A stretch of 39,640 bases of DNA from Minisyncoccota bacterium (GTDB lineage: Bacteria > Patescibacteriota > Minisyncoccia > Minisyncoccales > GBS-2), in assembly GCA_938023415.1 (NCBI GenBank), contig CALHEE010000019.1, positions 1-39,640 on the forward strand, written 5' to 3'. Below are positions 25,720 through 36,214 of the stretch, in pieces. The first letter of the stretch is position 1. Each line of letters starts with the position of its first letter. The notes beneath the pieces are model-generated. The model did not search any database and was not told the DNA's origin. It was given only the letters and a program-made list of their open reading frames with translations. Made by a program: the position numbers and the translations under genes.

Positions 25720-26373
25720 ATGCTTTTTGAGCTTTACAATCAAAATGGCGAAAGGATTGGTCAAACGAGATTGCCCTCGGAGATTTTTGGCGTGGAAATG
25801 AACCCTGATTTGGTTTATCAGGTAGTAGTCGCCCAAATGGCAAACAGAAGAAAAACAATCGCCCATACAAAGACGAGGGGAGAAGTGAGAGGAGGAGGAA
25901 GAAAACCATGGCCTCAAAAAGGTTTAGGTCGGGCAAGGCATGGATCGATTCGCTCTCCCTTATGGAAAGGAGGGGGTGTGGTTTTTGGTCCCAGAAAAGA
26001 GAAAATTTATAAAAAGAAAATTCCAAAGAAAATGAGAAGAAAGGCTTTATTTATGGTTCTTTCAGAAAAAGCGAAAAATAATCTCTTGATTGTATTAGAC
26101 CAACTGAATATTGAAAAGCCAAAAACAAAATTGATGGCAGAGATTTTACAAAAATTATTTCAGGCAAAAATAAAAAATGGAAAAGGAAAAATACCAAGTT
26201 CTTTAATTGTTCTCCCAAAGATTGAGAAAGATCTTATTTTAGCTACCCGCAATCTACCGCAGGTTCAGACCATTCAGGCTAAAGATTTAAACTGCTTAGA
26301 TTTACTTTCCTTTAAGTATTTGATTTTACCTAAAGAATCGATTAAAGTAATCAAAGAGACTTTTTTAAGGTAA
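25720..26373 (+). CDS. rplD: 50S ribosomal protein L4
   Basis: AQMANRRKTIAHTKTRGEVRGGGRKPWPQKGLGRARHGSIRSPLWKGGGVVFGP. Confidence 0.96.
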   Translation: MLFELYNQNGERIGQTRLPSEIFGVEMNPDLVYQVVVAQMANRRKTIAHTKTRGEVRGGGRKPWPQKGLGRARHGSIRSPLWKGGGVVFGPRKEKIYKKKIPKKMRRKALFMVLSEKAKNNLLIVLDQLNIEKPKTKLMAEILQKLFQAKIKNGKGKIPSSLIVLPKIEKDLILATRNLPQVQTIQAKDLNCLDLLSFKYLILPKESIKVIKETFLR

Positions 26374-26383
26374 ATTTCTGTTT

Positions 26384-26725
26384 ATGGCAAAGTTGAACAT
26401 TTTCCAAAAAAAAGAAGGGAAAAAAGAGCCAGAAAAAAAAGTTTTTCAAAGCTTTTCCATTTTAAAGTCACCCCATATTACAGAAAAAGCAACGCAATTG
26501 AGCAAAAACAATCAATATGTCTTTAAGGTGGCAGCTAGCGCTAATAAGACCCAAATAAAAAGAGCAGTGGAAGAGCTTTACGGAGTAGAGGTGGTAGGAG
26601 TAAAGATTATTAACATTCCAGCCAAAAGGAGAAGATTGAGAGAAATTAGTGGCTGGAGAAAAGGATATAAAAAAGCAATCGTTAAGGTAAAAGAAGGGCA
26701 AACGATCGAAATTATCCCAAAGTAA
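26384..26725 (+). CDS. rplW: 50S ribosomal protein L23
   Basis: ILKSPHITEKATQLSKNNQYVFKVAASANKTQIKRAVEELYGVEV. Confidence 0.96.
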   Translation: MAKLNIFQKKEGKKEPEKKVFQSFSILKSPHITEKATQLSKNNQYVFKVAASANKTQIKRAVEELYGVEVVGVKIINIPAKRRRLREISGWRKGYKKAIVKVKEGQTIEIIPK

Positions 26726-26738
26726 ATTTTAAAAATAA

Positions 26739-27512
26739 ATGAGCAAAGAAATTTTAACTAAAAAAGAACCAGAAAAAAGATTATTGCTTCCCCTAAAGAA
26801 AAAAGCAGGTCGGGGAAACACCGGTAGAATTACCGTTCGCCATCGAGGGGGAGGGGTAAAACGGCTTTATCGAATTATTGATTTCGGAGAAGAAAAGTTA
26901 GGAGTTCCGGGAAAGGTTTTGGCTATTGAATATGACCCCAATCGCACCGCCTATATTGCTTTGGTTGAATACCAAGATGGAGAAAAAAGATACATTTTAG
27001 CTCCCCATGGCTTAGCCATTGGCCAAGAAATTATTTGTGCGGAAAAAACAGAAATTAAAGTTGGAAATAGAATGAAGCTTAAGTATCTTCCCGTTGGCAC
27101 TCAGGTTTATAATGTGGAATTGGAACCTGGCAAAGGCGGAAAACTAGTGAGATCAGCAGGAACTTCAGCAAAGGTTGTAGCCCAAGAGCCACCATACACT
27201 CATTTAGAAATGCCATCAAAAGAAATCCGAAAATTTTTCAATGAATGCTTTGCCAGCGTTGGTCAGGTTTCTCATCCTGAAAAAAGGTTTGAAAAAATTG
27301 GAAAGGCTGGCCGAAAAAGATTAAAAGGTTGGCGCCCAGCCGTTCGAGGAACCGCGATGAATCCACCTGATCATCCTCATGGAGGTGGAAGTGGCGGTAA
27401 AGCTCCGATTGGTCTTCCTCATGCCAAAACGCCCTGGGGAAAACCCGCCAAAGGAGTAAAAACGCGAAAGAAAAAATGGACGGATAAATTGATCATTAAG
27501 AGAAGAAAATAA
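26739..27512 (+). CDS. rplB: 50S ribosomal protein L2
   Basis: [25 protein letters not shown]-like motif, [23 protein letters not shown]. Confidence 0.97.
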   Translation: MSKEILTKKEPEKRLLLPLKKKAGRGNTGRITVRHRGGGVKRLYRIIDFGEEKLGVPGKVLAIEYDPNRTAYIALVEYQDGEKRYILAPHGLAIGQEIICAEKTEIKVGNRMKLKYLPVGTQVYNVELEPGKGGKLVRSAGTSAKVVAQEPPYTHLEMPSKEIRKFFNECFASVGQVSHPEKRFEKIGKAGRKRLKGWRPAVRGTAMNPPDHPHGGGSGGKAPIGLPHAKTPWGKPAKGVKTRKKKWTDKLIIKRRK

Positions 27513-27517
27513 AATTT

Positions 27518-27826
27518 ATGGCTAGAAGTTTAAAAAAAGGTCCCTACATTGATCAAAAATTATTAGAAAAGATAAAAAAAGCAAAACCAGGAGAAGTGAT
27601 TAAAACCTGGGCTCGTGATGCCACTATCACTCCAGAAATGGTTGGTTTTGTCTTTGGAGTTCATAATGGAAAAGAGTTTGTCTTGGTGAAAGTTACTGAA
27701 GAAATGGTGGGTCACAAGTTAGGGGAGTTTTCACCTACGACGAAATTTTTCAAACATGGAGGAAAAATGCAGCGAGCATTAGAACAAGAGGCGGCAAAAA
27801 AAGAAGCTCTCAAATTAAAAGAGTAA
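27518..27826 (+). CDS. rpsS: 30S ribosomal protein S19
   Basis: [38 protein letters not shown]. Confidence 0.97.
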   Translation: MARSLKKGPYIDQKLLEKIKKAKPGEVIKTWARDATITPEMVGFVFGVHNGKEFVLVKVTEEMVGHKLGEFSPTTKFFKHGGKMQRALEQEAAKKEALKLKE

Positions 27827-27830
27827 ATTT

Positions 27831-28217
27831 ATGGAAGAAGTTAGGGCCCATCTGAGATATTTGAGAATTGCTCCCAGAAAAGTTCGTTTAGTGGCTGATT
27901 TAATCAGGGGCAAAAAGGTGAAAGAAGCTCAGAAGATTTTGGAATTTACTACGAAAAAAGCTGCCCTTCCCATTTTAAAGCTTTTAAATTCTGCGCTAGC
28001 TAACGCCAAACACAATTTCAATTTAAACGAAGAAAATCTCTATGTGGCCAAAATTTTCGTTGACGAAGGTCCAAAGTTAAAGAGAGTATTTCCCAGAAGT
28101 CGGGGGCAAGCTTCAGAAATCCAGAAAAAAACCTCCCACATCACCCTTATCTTAAAAGAAATAAAACCTTCAGAAAAATATGGCCCACAAAACCTCGCCA
28201 AGAGTAATAAGAATTAG
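27831..28217 (+). CDS. rplV: 50S ribosomal protein L22
   Basis: [34 protein letters not shown]. Confidence 0.96.
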   Translation: MEEVRAHLRYLRIAPRKVRLVADLIRGKKVKEAQKILEFTTKKAALPILKLLNSALANAKHNFNLNEENLYVAKIFVDEGPKLKRVFPRSRGQASEIQKKTSHITLILKEIKPSEKYGPQNLAKSNKN

Positions 28218-28818
28218 AGGCATAGAAGACTGGAATTCGCGCGGATTTTACGAGAAAAATTTTGCCTCTTTCCTAAAGGAGGATTTTGAAATTAGAGAAT
28301 TTTTGAAAAAAAAATTAAAAAATGCAGCCTTGGAAAAGATAATCATTGAAAGATTTCCGGGACAAGTGAATATCATTCTTCTTACTGCCCGTCCGGGATT
28401 AATCATTGGTCGAGGCGGGGAGGGGGTGGAAAAGTTAGTTCAAGAAATAAAAAACAGGATATTAAAAGGCAAACAAGGTTTAAAAATTGAAATTAGAGAA
28501 GTAAAAAATCCCTGGCAGTCCGCCCAATTAGTTTCCCAATGGATGGCTGAACAAATTGAAAAAAGAGTTCCCTATCGAAGGGTGTTAAAAACAGCCTTAA
28601 GTAAAATTATGAGCCAAAAAGAGGTCAAGGGAGCAAGAGTGCAGGTAGCGGGAAGATTAGATGGGGTTGAAATTGCCAGAACAGAATGGTTACAAGAAGG
28701 AAAGCTCCCCAGGCAAACTTTGAGAGCAGAAATTGATTATGCGGAAAATCGCGCCTTTTGTACTTATGGTACAGTTGGGATTAAAGTGTGGATTTACAAA
28801 GGAGAAAAATTCGATTAA
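28180..28818 (+). CDS. rpsC: 30S ribosomal protein S3
   Basis: [47 protein letters not shown]; overlaps rplV by 38 nt. Confidence 0.96.
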   Translation: MAHKTSPRVIRIRGIEDWNSRGFYEKNFASFLKEDFEIREFLKKKLKNAALEKIIIERFPGQVNIILLTARPGLIIGRGGEGVEKLVQEIKNRILKGKQGLKIEIREVKNPWQSAQLVSQWMAEQIEKRVPYRRVLKTALSKIMSQKEVKGARVQVAGRLDGVEIARTEWLQEGKLPRQTLRAEIDYAENRAFCTYGTVGIKVWIYKGEKFD

Positions 28819-28826
28819 ATAAATCT

Positions 28827-29237
28827 ATGCTTCAGCCAAAGAGAGCAAAGTATAAAAAAAGGCAAAAAGGAAGGTCAAAAGGAATTGAGACGAGAGCTAC
28901 CGAATTGGCTTTTGGAACATTTGGCTTAAAGGCTTTAGAAACAAAATGGATTAAGGCAAAGCAGATCGAGGCTGCCAGGAGAGCAATTTTAAGACATTTG
29001 AAAAAAGGGGGGAAACTTTGGATTAGAATTTTTCCTGACAAACCAATCACCTCAAAGGGAACAGAATTTTCGATGGGAGGAGGAAAAGGTTCTGTTTGCC
29101 ACTATGTCTTTCCTATTAAGCCGGGGAGGATTATTTTTGAAATTGCCGGGGTAGAGGAAGAAATTGCAAAAGAAGCTTTGAGAACAGCAGGTCATAAACT
29201 ACCGATTAAGACGAAAATTGTTTCACGCCAACCATAA
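28827..29237 (+). CDS. rplP: 50S ribosomal protein L16
   Basis: [47 protein letters not shown] 28827. Confidence 0.97.
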   Translation: MLQPKRAKYKKRQKGRSKGIETRATELAFGTFGLKALETKWIKAKQIEAARRAILRHLKKGGKLWIRIFPDKPITSKGTEFSMGGGKGSVCHYVFPIKPGRIIFEIAGVEEEIAKEALRTAGHKLPIKTKIVSRQP

Positions 29238-29247
29238 ATTAAAAAAA

Positions 29248-29439
29248 ATGAAAGCAAGTGAATTGCGTCAAAAATCAAAAGAAGAGCTTGAAAAAATCTT
29301 GCAAGAAAAACGAGAAAAACTGAGAGAGTTGCGTTTTGATTTGAGCGCAGGAAAGGTAAAAAATGTGAGAGAGATCAGAATGTTAAAAAGGGACATTGCC
29401 AGAATCTTGACAGTGTTGAAGGAATTAGAATTAAAATAA
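29248..29439 (+). CDS. rpmC: 50S ribosomal protein L29
   Basis: MKASELRQKSKEELEKILQEKREKLRELRFDLSAGKVKNVREIRMLKRDIARILT. Confidence 0.95.
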   Translation: MKASELRQKSKEELEKILQEKREKLRELRFDLSAGKVKNVREIRMLKRDIARILTVLKELELK

Positions 29440-29464
29440 AAATTAATTAAATTTAAAAAGTTTT

Positions 29465-29698
29465 ATGCCAAAAAAGAAATTAATCGGAACAGTCGTTTCC
29501 GACAAAATGCAAAAAACAGTGGTTGTCGAGGTGGAAAGTTGGAAAGAACATCCAATATATAAGCGGAGATACAAGGTGCACAAGAGATATAAGGCCCACG
29601 ATGAAAAAAATGAATATAAAGTGGGAGACAAAGTTTTAATCGAAGAATGTCGACCAATTTCAAAAGAAAAAAGATGGCGGGTAGTAAAGAAAATTTAG
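29465..29698 (+). CDS. rpsQ: 30S ribosomal protein S17
   Basis: [42 protein letters not shown]. Confidence 0.96.
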   Translation: MPKKKLIGTVVSDKMQKTVVVEVESWKEHPIYKRRYKVHKRYKAHDEKNEYKVGDKVLIEECRPISKEKRWRVVKKI

Positions 29699-29707
29699 AT
29701 TAAAACT

Positions 29708-30079
29708 ATGATTAGACCAAGAACATTATTAAAAGTGGCAGACAATACAGGAGCAAAAGTGGTCCAATGTATTCAGATTCTGGGTGGGAGTAAAAGAAGA
29801 TATGGAAAAGTGGGAGATGTAATTGTTGCCACCGTGAAAGAGGCAGAACCGAGAAAAGAAGTAAAAAAACACGATGTCGTGAGAGCGGTAATTATTCGGC
29901 AAAAAAAAGAAATCAAAAGACGAGATGGCTCTTATATTCGTTTTGATGACAACGCCTGCGTGATTTTGGATGGAAAATCAAAAGATCCCAAAGGTGGAAA
30001 AATCATCGGGCCGGTGGCTTTAGAAGTAAAAGAAAAAGGGTTTGAAAAAGTAGCAGGTTTGGCTGAAGAATTGGTTTGA
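29708..30079 (+). CDS. rplN: 50S ribosomal protein L14
   Basis: MIRPRTLLKVADNTGAKVVQCIQILGGSKRRYGKVGDVIVATVKEA. Confidence 0.97.
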   Translation: MIRPRTLLKVADNTGAKVVQCIQILGGSKRRYGKVGDVIVATVKEAEPRKEVKKHDVVRAVIIRQKKEIKRRDGSYIRFDDNACVILDGKSKDPKGGKIIGPVALEVKEKGFEKVAGLAEELV

Positions 30080-30104
30080 GGTCCTTAAACAAAAAATTAA
30101 ATTT

Positions 30105-30410
30105 ATGAAAATATTAAAAGGCGATACCGTAGTGGTAATTTCTGGAAAATACCGAGGAAAGATCGGGAAGGTTTTGAAATCTTTTCCCAGAGAGAGAAAG
30201 GTTTTGGTAGAGGGGGTAAATTTGATAAAAAAACATCTTCGGCCACGGAGGGAAGGGGAAAAAGGGCAAATTATTGAGATGCCATCTCCTCTTGATGTTT
30301 CTAAAGTGAAGCTGATTTGTCCAAAGTGCGGAAAATCAACAAGGGTAGGATACAAGATCGAAGAAAAAAGAAAATTCAGAATTTGTAAAAAGTGTGGGGC
30401 AAAAATATAA
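30105..30410 (+). CDS. rplX: 50S ribosomal protein L24
   Basis: KGDTVVVISGKYRGKIGKVLKSFPRERKVLVEGVNLIKKH; CPKCGKSTRVGYKIEEKRKFRICKKCG. Confidence 0.96.
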   Translation: MKILKGDTVVVISGKYRGKIGKVLKSFPRERKVLVEGVNLIKKHLRPRREGEKGQIIEMPSPLDVSKVKLICPKCGKSTRVGYKIEEKRKFRICKKCGAKI

Positions 30411-30434
30411 AATCTGATAATTTTTTGAAAATTT

Positions 30435-30992
30435 ATGATCTCTCTAAAAGAAAAATATGAAAAAGAGGTCGTCCCCGCAATGATGGAGAAATTTGGTTAT
30501 AAAAACAAAATGGCTGTTCCCCAAATTAAAAAGGTAGTTCTCAATACTTCTTTTGCCAAATTAATTTCTGGTAAAAGTACGGAGGAGGCAGAAAAGATTT
30601 ACGAAGCCATTTTAAACGATTTAGCCTTAATTGCCGGACAAAAACCGATTTTGACCAAGGCGAGAAAATCAATTTCTGGTTTTAAATTGAAAAAGGGAAA
30701 ACCAATCGGAGCCAAAGTTACCCTGAGAAGGAAAAGAATGTATGACTTTTTAGAAAGGTTAATTCATATTGCTTTGCCTCGCTCGAGAGATTTTCAGGGG
30801 ATAGATCCAAAATCATTTGACAAAAGAGGAAATTTGACCATTGGGATAAGAGAACATATTGCCTTTCCAGAGATTTCTCCCGAAAAAGTGAAAAATATTT
30901 TTGGATTGGAAGTGACAATTGTCACTAATGCCAAAACTCAAGCTGAAGGAATTGAATTGTTCAGATTAATGGGATTTCCAATTAAACCTTGA
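30435..30992 (+). CDS. rplE: 50S ribosomal protein L5
   Basis: [44 protein letters not shown]. Confidence 0.97.
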   Translation: MISLKEKYEKEVVPAMMEKFGYKNKMAVPQIKKVVLNTSFAKLISGKSTEEAEKIYEAILNDLALIAGQKPILTKARKSISGFKLKKGKPIGAKVTLRRKRMYDFLERLIHIALPRSRDFQGIDPKSFDKRGNLTIGIREHIAFPEISPEKVKNIFGLEVTIVTNAKTQAEGIELFRLMGFPIKP

Positions 30993-30999
30993 GTTTGTT

Positions 31000-31185
31000 A
31001 TGGCGACCAAAGCTCAAATTGCCAAATCTCTTAAGAAGCCAAAATTTAAGACCAGAATCGTGCGAAGATGTTTTCGCTGTGGAAGAAAAAGAGGATATAT
31101 GAGAAAATTTGGATTGTGTCGGATTTGTTTTCGAGAAATGGCTTCCCAAGGGTTGATCCCCGGAGTTAAAAAAAGTAGTTGGTAA
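31000..31185 (+). CDS. rpsN: 30S ribosomal protein S14 (zinc type)
   Basis: [43 protein letters not shown]. Confidence 0.96.
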   Translation: MATKAQIAKSLKKPKFKTRIVRRCFRCGRKRGYMRKFGLCRICFREMASQGLIPGVKKSSW

Positions 31186-31198
31186 AAATATAAATTTT

Positions 31199-31585
31199 AT
31201 GGATCCAATCTCTGACATGTTAACTTCTATTCGCAATGCCCAAGCTGTAGGTCATTCTACAGTAAAGATTCCTTTTTCTAATATCAAAGATGAAATTGCC
31301 AAAATTTTAGAAAGGGAGGGATGGATAGAAAAGGTTGAAAAAGTAGGCAGGAAGAAAAAATTTTTAAAGATCACTTTAAAATATGACGAAAATAAAATGC
31401 CAGTGATTTCTGGTTTGAAGAGAATTTCAAAACCAGGACAAAGAATTTATAAGGGATATCGAGAAATAAAAAAGGTTAAAGGGGGATACGGAATGGCCAT
31501 TATTTCTACATCAAAAGGTTTGATGACAGACAGAGAAGCAAGGAAGAATAAGGTGGGAGGAGAGGTATTATTTGAAATTTGGTAA
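31199..31585 (+). CDS. rpsH: 30S ribosomal protein S8
   Basis: MDPISDMLTSIRNAQAVGHSTVKIPFSNIKDEIAKIL; GGYGMAIISTSKGLMTDREARKNKVGGEVL. Confidence 0.97.
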   Translation: MDPISDMLTSIRNAQAVGHSTVKIPFSNIKDEIAKILEREGWIEKVEKVGRKKKFLKITLKYDENKMPVISGLKRISKPGQRIYKGYREIKKVKGGYGMAIISTSKGLMTDREARKNKVGGEVLFEIW

Positions 31586-31595
31586 ACAAATCTCT

Positions 31596-32138
31596 ATGTC
31601 AAGAATTGGCAAAAAACCAATTTCAATACCAGAAAAAGTGGAGGTGAAAATTGAGGATCAAAAAATTACCGTGAAGGGACCAAAAGGAGAACTTTCAAAA
31701 CAATTACCCCAAGAAATTAAGGTTGAGGCAAAGGAGGGGAAAATTTTTCTTTTCCCAAGAGTAGAGACAAAAAAGACAAAGGCTCTTTGGGGAACATGGC
31801 GACAAATTGTTTTCAATATGATTGAGGGAGTAGTGAGAGGCTTTGAAAAAAAATTAGAGATAGAAGGATTAGGTTATAAAGCCATGCTGGAAGGAGAAAA
31901 TTTGCTTTTACACGTAGGTTTTTCTCATCCGGTAAAAATTGTTCCGCCTCCGACAATCAAAATTTCGGTAGAAAAAAATATCATCGTGGTTTCAGGAATT
32001 GACAAAGAATTGGTGGGTCAGGTGGCAGCAAAAATTAGAAAGGTCAAGCCCCCAGAACCTTATAAAGGAACAGGAATAAAATATCTCGGAGAGATTATTA
32101 GAAGAAAGGCAGGCAAAAAAGCAGTAACTTCTGGTTAA
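31596..32138 (+). CDS. rplF: 50S ribosomal protein L6
   Basis: [48 protein letters not shown] 31596. Confidence 0.97.
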   Translation: MSRIGKKPISIPEKVEVKIEDQKITVKGPKGELSKQLPQEIKVEAKEGKIFLFPRVETKKTKALWGTWRQIVFNMIEGVVRGFEKKLEIEGLGYKAMLEGENLLLHVGFSHPVKIVPPPTIKISVEKNIIVVSGIDKELVGQVAAKIRKVKPPEPYKGTGIKYLGEIIRRKAGKKAVTSG

Positions 32139-32143
32139 AATTT

Positions 32144-32494
32144 ATGCGGGAAAAATTAGAAAAAAAAGAAAGAAGAAAAAAGAGAGTGAGATCAAAAATT
32201 TTTGGTACCAGGGAAAAACCACGCCTTTGTGTTTTTAGGTCAGCAAAACATATTTATGCCCAATTGATCGACGATGAGAGGGCTCATACTTTAGTTTCAG
32301 CCAGCGATTTAGAATTGAAAATTAAAGAAAAAAAGAAAAAAAGAGAGATTGCTTTTGAGGTTGGGAAATTAGTGGCCGAAAAGGCATTAAAAAAGAATAT
32401 CGAAAAAGTAGTGTTTGACCGGGGTCCATACAAATATCATGGAAGAGTAAAAGCTTTAGCTGAGGGAGCGAGAGTTGGGGGGCTTAAATTTTAA
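32144..32494 (+). CDS. rplR: 50S ribosomal protein L18
   Basis: [49 protein letters not shown]. Confidence 0.96.
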   Translation: MREKLEKKERRKKRVRSKIFGTREKPRLCVFRSAKHIYAQLIDDERAHTLVSASDLELKIKEKKKKREIAFEVGKLVAEKALKKNIEKVVFDRGPYKYHGRVKALAEGARVGGLKF

Positions 32495-32505
32495 TCGGAA
32501 AAAAT

Positions 32506-32958
32506 ATGCCAGAAGTAGGCAAAGAAGAATTTGAATCAAAATTATTAGACCTGAGACGGGTAGCCCATACCCGAGCAGGCGGGAAAAAATTAAGGTTTAG
32601 GGCTTTGGTCGTAACGGGGAACAAAGCAGGCAAGGTCGGAGTGGGGGTAGCTTCTGGTTTAGATGTCGCTCAGGCAATTGAAAAAGCAACTTACCAGTCA
32701 AAGAAAAATTTAATTGAGGTTCCGATCGTAGACGGAACTATTCCTCATGAAGTTTATGGCAAGTTTGGTGCAGCTGAAGTTTTGCTAAAACCGCAGAGGA
32801 AAGGAAGAGGTTTGGTGGCGGGAGGAACAGTGAGGGTGATTTGTCAACTGGCTGGAATTCATGATGTTTCTTCAAAACTTTTGGGGAGAACGGGAAATAA
32901 AATCAACAATGCCCGAGCGACTATTTTAGCTTTGAAAAAATTAAGAATTAAAAAATAA
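32506..32958 (+). CDS. rpsE: 30S ribosomal protein S5
   Basis: LRFRALVVTGNKAGKVGVGVASGLDVAQAIEKA, LLKPQRKGRGLVAGGTVRVICQLAGIHDV. Confidence 0.97.
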   Translation: MPEVGKEEFESKLLDLRRVAHTRAGGKKLRFRALVVTGNKAGKVGVGVASGLDVAQAIEKATYQSKKNLIEVPIVDGTIPHEVYGKFGAAEVLLKPQRKGRGLVAGGTVRVICQLAGIHDVSSKLLGRTGNKINNARATILALKKLRIKK

Positions 32959-32961
32959 AAT

Positions 32962-33399
32962 ATGCAACTTCACCAATTAAAACCACTTCATCAGCCAAAG
33001 GAAAAAAAGAGATTGGGTCGAGGAGGAAAAAAAGGAACCTACTGCGGAAGAGGAGTGAAAGGGCAAAAATCGCGAAGCGGAAGAAAGCTTAAGCCAATTA
33101 TCAGAGAAATTTTAAAAAAATATCCCAAACTGAGAGGAGTAGGTTTCAAAAAAAATTTCCTCGCTTATCTTTCAGCAGTGATCAATGTCGAAACCTTAGA
33201 AAAAAATTTTGAACCAGGGGAAAAAGTAACCCCGCAGGTGTTAGTGGAAAAAAAAATTATTAGGAAAATCAAAGGAAAAATTCCAAAGGTAAAAATTTTG
33301 GGCCGAGGGGAAATTACAAAGGCATTAACGGTAGAAGGTTGTTTATTTTCCAAAAAGGCAAAAGAAAAAATTGAGAAGGCAGGTGGAAAAATAATTTAA
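32962..33399 (+). CDS. rplO: 50S ribosomal protein L15
   Basis: KRLGRGGKKGTYCGRGVKGQKSRSG; VKILGRGEITKALTVEGCLFSKKAKEKIEKAGG. Confidence 0.95.
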   Translation: MQLHQLKPLHQPKEKKRLGRGGKKGTYCGRGVKGQKSRSGRKLKPIIREILKKYPKLRGVGFKKNFLAYLSAVINVETLEKNFEPGEKVTPQVLVEKKIIRKIKGKIPKVKILGRGEITKALTVEGCLFSKKAKEKIEKAGGKII

Positions 33400-33410
33400 T
33401 TTAAAAGATT

Positions 33411-34715
33411 ATGTGGTTTCAAAAGCTTATTCAAGTTTTTAAAATCAGGGATCTGCGCAATAAAATATTCTTTGTCTTTTTTGTCTTTGCCATTTTTCGA
33501 ATCATGGCCAACATTCCTGTTCCTGGGATTGAAAAGCAAAATTTGAAAGTTTTTTTTGAACAATTTCAGACTTTAGGGATATTGAACATTTTCACTGGTG
33601 GAGCCTTAGAAAGGGTTTCCATTGTCATGTTGGGACTCGGTCCTTACATTACTGCCACCATCGTTCTTCAGCTTTTAACAATGATTTTTCCGAAATTAGA
33701 AGAGCTTTATAAAGAAAGCGGTCCCGAAGGGAGAGAGAAATTTGAACAGTACGGTCGGATTTTAACCGTTCCCTTAGCTGCCCTGCAATCGTTTGGCATG
33801 CTTACTTTTTTTGCCAGACAGGGGGCAATTGGTGAGCTTTCTTTTCTCACAAAATTAAGCGCTACTCTTACTGTGACCACCGGCACAATGTTTTTAATGT
33901 GGTTGGGCGAACTAATCAGCGAAAAGGGAATAGGGAATGGAGTTTCTCTTCTCATTTTTGCAGGAATTGTCGCTGAGTTCCCAAGCAATATTCAGGCAAT
34001 GATTGCTAACTACTTTCAACTTTTGCACGCAGGTTATGGACTGAAAAAAATTATTATTTTTTATCTCCTCTTTTTTCTTATGTCTATTTTCATCATCGCT
34101 GGAGTGACCATGGTCAATGAGGCTAAAAGGGCAATTCCTGTTTCTTATGCCAAAAGGGTAAGAGGAAGAATGATTTATGGAGGAGTTTCTACTTACTTAC
34201 CATTAAGCATTAATCCTGCTGGTGTCATTCCAATTATTTTTGCCCTTTCCATTTTGACCTTACCACCTATGTTGGCTAATTTTTTTAGCGCTTCCCAAGG
34301 TATTTTGGGAAAAATGGCACGCTCGATTGTAATTTTCTTTGAAAACCCCTTTATTTACGGGATTTTATATTTTTCACTTGTTTTCCTCTTCACTTATTTT
34401 TATACGATGGTTACTTTTGATCCCAAGTCCATTTCTGAAAACCTTCAAAAAATGGGAGGCTTTATTCCAGGAGTAAGACCAGGCGAAAGTACTGTAAAAT
34501 ATTTAAAATATGTTCTCTACCGAATTTTACCCTTTGGAGCCTTATTTTTAGGGATCATGGCCATTATGCCTTCAATTGTCCAAGCAATCACAAAAATAAT
34601 GGCCTTCAGTTTTTTGGTGGGCGGGACATCAATTTTAATTGTCGTGTCTGTGGTTTTAGAGACAATGAAAGAACTTAATGCCCAATTAGAGATGCGAGAA
34701 TATGAAAGATTTTAA
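33411..34715 (+). CDS. secY: Preprotein translocase subunit SecY
   Basis: Multi-TM; NIPVPGIE, MLGLGPYITATIVLQLLT, GNGVSLLIFAGI, LPLSINPAGVIPIIFA. Confidence 0.97.
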   Translation: MWFQKLIQVFKIRDLRNKIFFVFFVFAIFRIMANIPVPGIEKQNLKVFFEQFQTLGILNIFTGGALERVSIVMLGLGPYITATIVLQLLTMIFPKLEELYKESGPEGREKFEQYGRILTVPLAALQSFGMLTFFARQGAIGELSFLTKLSATLTVTTGTMFLMWLGELISEKGIGNGVSLLIFAGIVAEFPSNIQAMIANYFQLLHAGYGLKKIIIFYLLFFLMSIFIIAGVTMVNEAKRAIPVSYAKRVRGRMIYGGVSTYLPLSINPAGVIPIIFALSILTLPPMLANFFSASQGILGKMARSIVIFFENPFIYGILYFSLVFLFTYFYTMVTFDPKSISENLQKMGGFIPGVRPGESTVKYLKYVLYRILPFGALFLGIMAIMPSIVQAITKIMAFSFLVGGTSILIVVSVVLETMKELNAQLEMREYERF

Positions 34716-34722
34716 ATAAGTT

Positions 34723-35427
34723 ATGAAAAAATCTTTTCTCATAATTATCATGGGTCCACCAGGAGCTGGCAAGGGTACTCAGGCAGAGTTGCTGGCGGAA
34801 AAATTCAATTTGTATTATTTAGAAACAAGTAAAATTTTAGAAGAAACATTCTCTCAAGAAAAAAAGAAGGTTTTCTTTATTGATGGGAAGAAATATTATG
34901 TTAAGGAAGAAAAAAAATTGTGGGAAAAAGGAAAACTCTGCAGTCCACCATTTGTTACCTATCTTATTAAAGAGAAAATCAAAAAACTTTTTAAGGAAGG
35001 AAAAAACTTAGTTTTGGCTGGATCTCCTCGCACTCTTTACGAGGGAAAAGTTATTATCCCTCTCTTGAAAAAATTGTATGGAGCAAAAAATATTAAGGTA
35101 ATTTTGCTTGATATTCCTCCGGAAGAGACGATTTTTCGAAATTCTCATCGGCGCATTTGCCAACTCTTTCGTCATCCCATTTTATACTCCAAAGAAACTG
35201 CCAACTTAAAAACCTGTCCCCTAGATGGTTCAAAGTTAATGAGAAGAAAAGGGCTTGACGATCCAGAGACAATCACAGTGAGATTAAAGGAATATAAAGA
35301 AAGAACATACCCATTGATTGATTATTTCAAAAAAGAAAAATTGGAGATCAAAAAGATTAACGGTTCGCCACCCCCAGCAATAGTTTTCCAAAATATATTA
35401 AGAGCTTTGAAAATGAAACTTCATTAA
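34723..35427 (+). CDS. adk: Adenylate kinase
   Basis: IIIMGPPGAGKGTQAELLAEKF, AGSPRTLYEG, RRKGLDDPETITVRLKEY; canonical secY-adk-map position. Confidence 0.9.
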   Translation: MKKSFLIIIMGPPGAGKGTQAELLAEKFNLYYLETSKILEETFSQEKKKVFFIDGKKYYVKEEKKLWEKGKLCSPPFVTYLIKEKIKKLFKEGKNLVLAGSPRTLYEGKVIIPLLKKLYGAKNIKVILLDIPPEETIFRNSHRRICQLFRHPILYSKETANLKTCPLDGSKLMRRKGLDDPETITVRLKEYKERTYPLIDYFKKEKLEIKKINGSPPPAIVFQNILRALKMKLH

Positions 35428-35428
35428 A

Positions 35429-36214
35429 ATGATCTCCATTAAAAATAAAAAGGAAATAGAAATTATGGCCGAGGGTGGACGGATTTTGGCGAAAATAATG
35501 AAAAGACTGGCCCAGGAAGTTCGGCCAGGAATTACTACTAAAGAACTTGACCACTTAGCTGAAAAATTGATCCTGAAGGCAGGAGGAAGTTGTTCATTTA
35601 AAGGTTACAAGGGTAACGGAGATTCTTCTCGTCCATTTCCTGCCTGTCTTTGCGCTTCCGTCAACGAAGAAATTGTTCATGTTTTACCTTCAGAAAGAGT
35701 GCTTAAGGAAGGAGATATTGTTTCACTTGATTTGGGGCTTTTTTACAAGGGATTTCATACTGATATGGCCATTACTCTGCCGGTAGGAAAGGTAAAGCCG
35801 GAAGCTTTGAGATTGATTCGAGTGACGAAAAAAGCCTTAAAAAGAGCATTAAAAAAAGTAAAACCAGGAAATACGATTGGAGACATTGGAAATGCCATTC
35901 AGAGATATGTTGAAAAACAAGGTTTTAATGTGGTTCGAGAGCTGTGCGGGCATGGGATTGGTCGTCAACTCCACGAAGAACCCCAAATTTTAAATTATGG
36001 GAAAAGACATAGCGGAGAATTGATCAAAGAAGGAATGGTTTTTTGTATAGAACCAATGGTGACAATGGGCGATTGGCATATTAAAAGAACAAAAGATGGC
36101 TTTGGTTATCAAACCAAAGATGGTTCACTTTCTGCCCACTTTGAACATACGGTAGCGATAACCAGGAGGGGTTACAAAATATTAACTCAGATAAATGAAA
36201 ACCAATTTTTATGA
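35429..36214 (+). CDS. map: Methionine aminopeptidase type I
   Basis: ICASVNEEIVHV-like motif, DIVSLDLGLFYKGFHTDMAITLPVG, CGHGIGRQLHEEPQI, EGMVFCIEPM. Confidence 0.97.
   Translation: MISIKNKKEIEIMAEGGRILAKIMKRLAQEVRPGITTKELDHLAEKLILKAGGSCSFKGYKGNGDSSRPFPACLCASVNEEIVHVLPSERVLKEGDIVSLDLGLFYKGFHTDMAITLPVGKVKPEALRLIRVTKKALKRALKKVKPGNTIGDIGNAIQRYVEKQGFNVVRELCGHGIGRQLHEEPQILNYGKRHSGELIKEGMVFCIEPMVTMGDWHIKRTKDGFGYQTKDGSLSAHFEHTVAITRRGYKILTQINENQFL

Noticed and set aside
25496-26026. 176-aa minus-strand ORF
   Set aside because: Antisense to rplC/rplD, no family motif.
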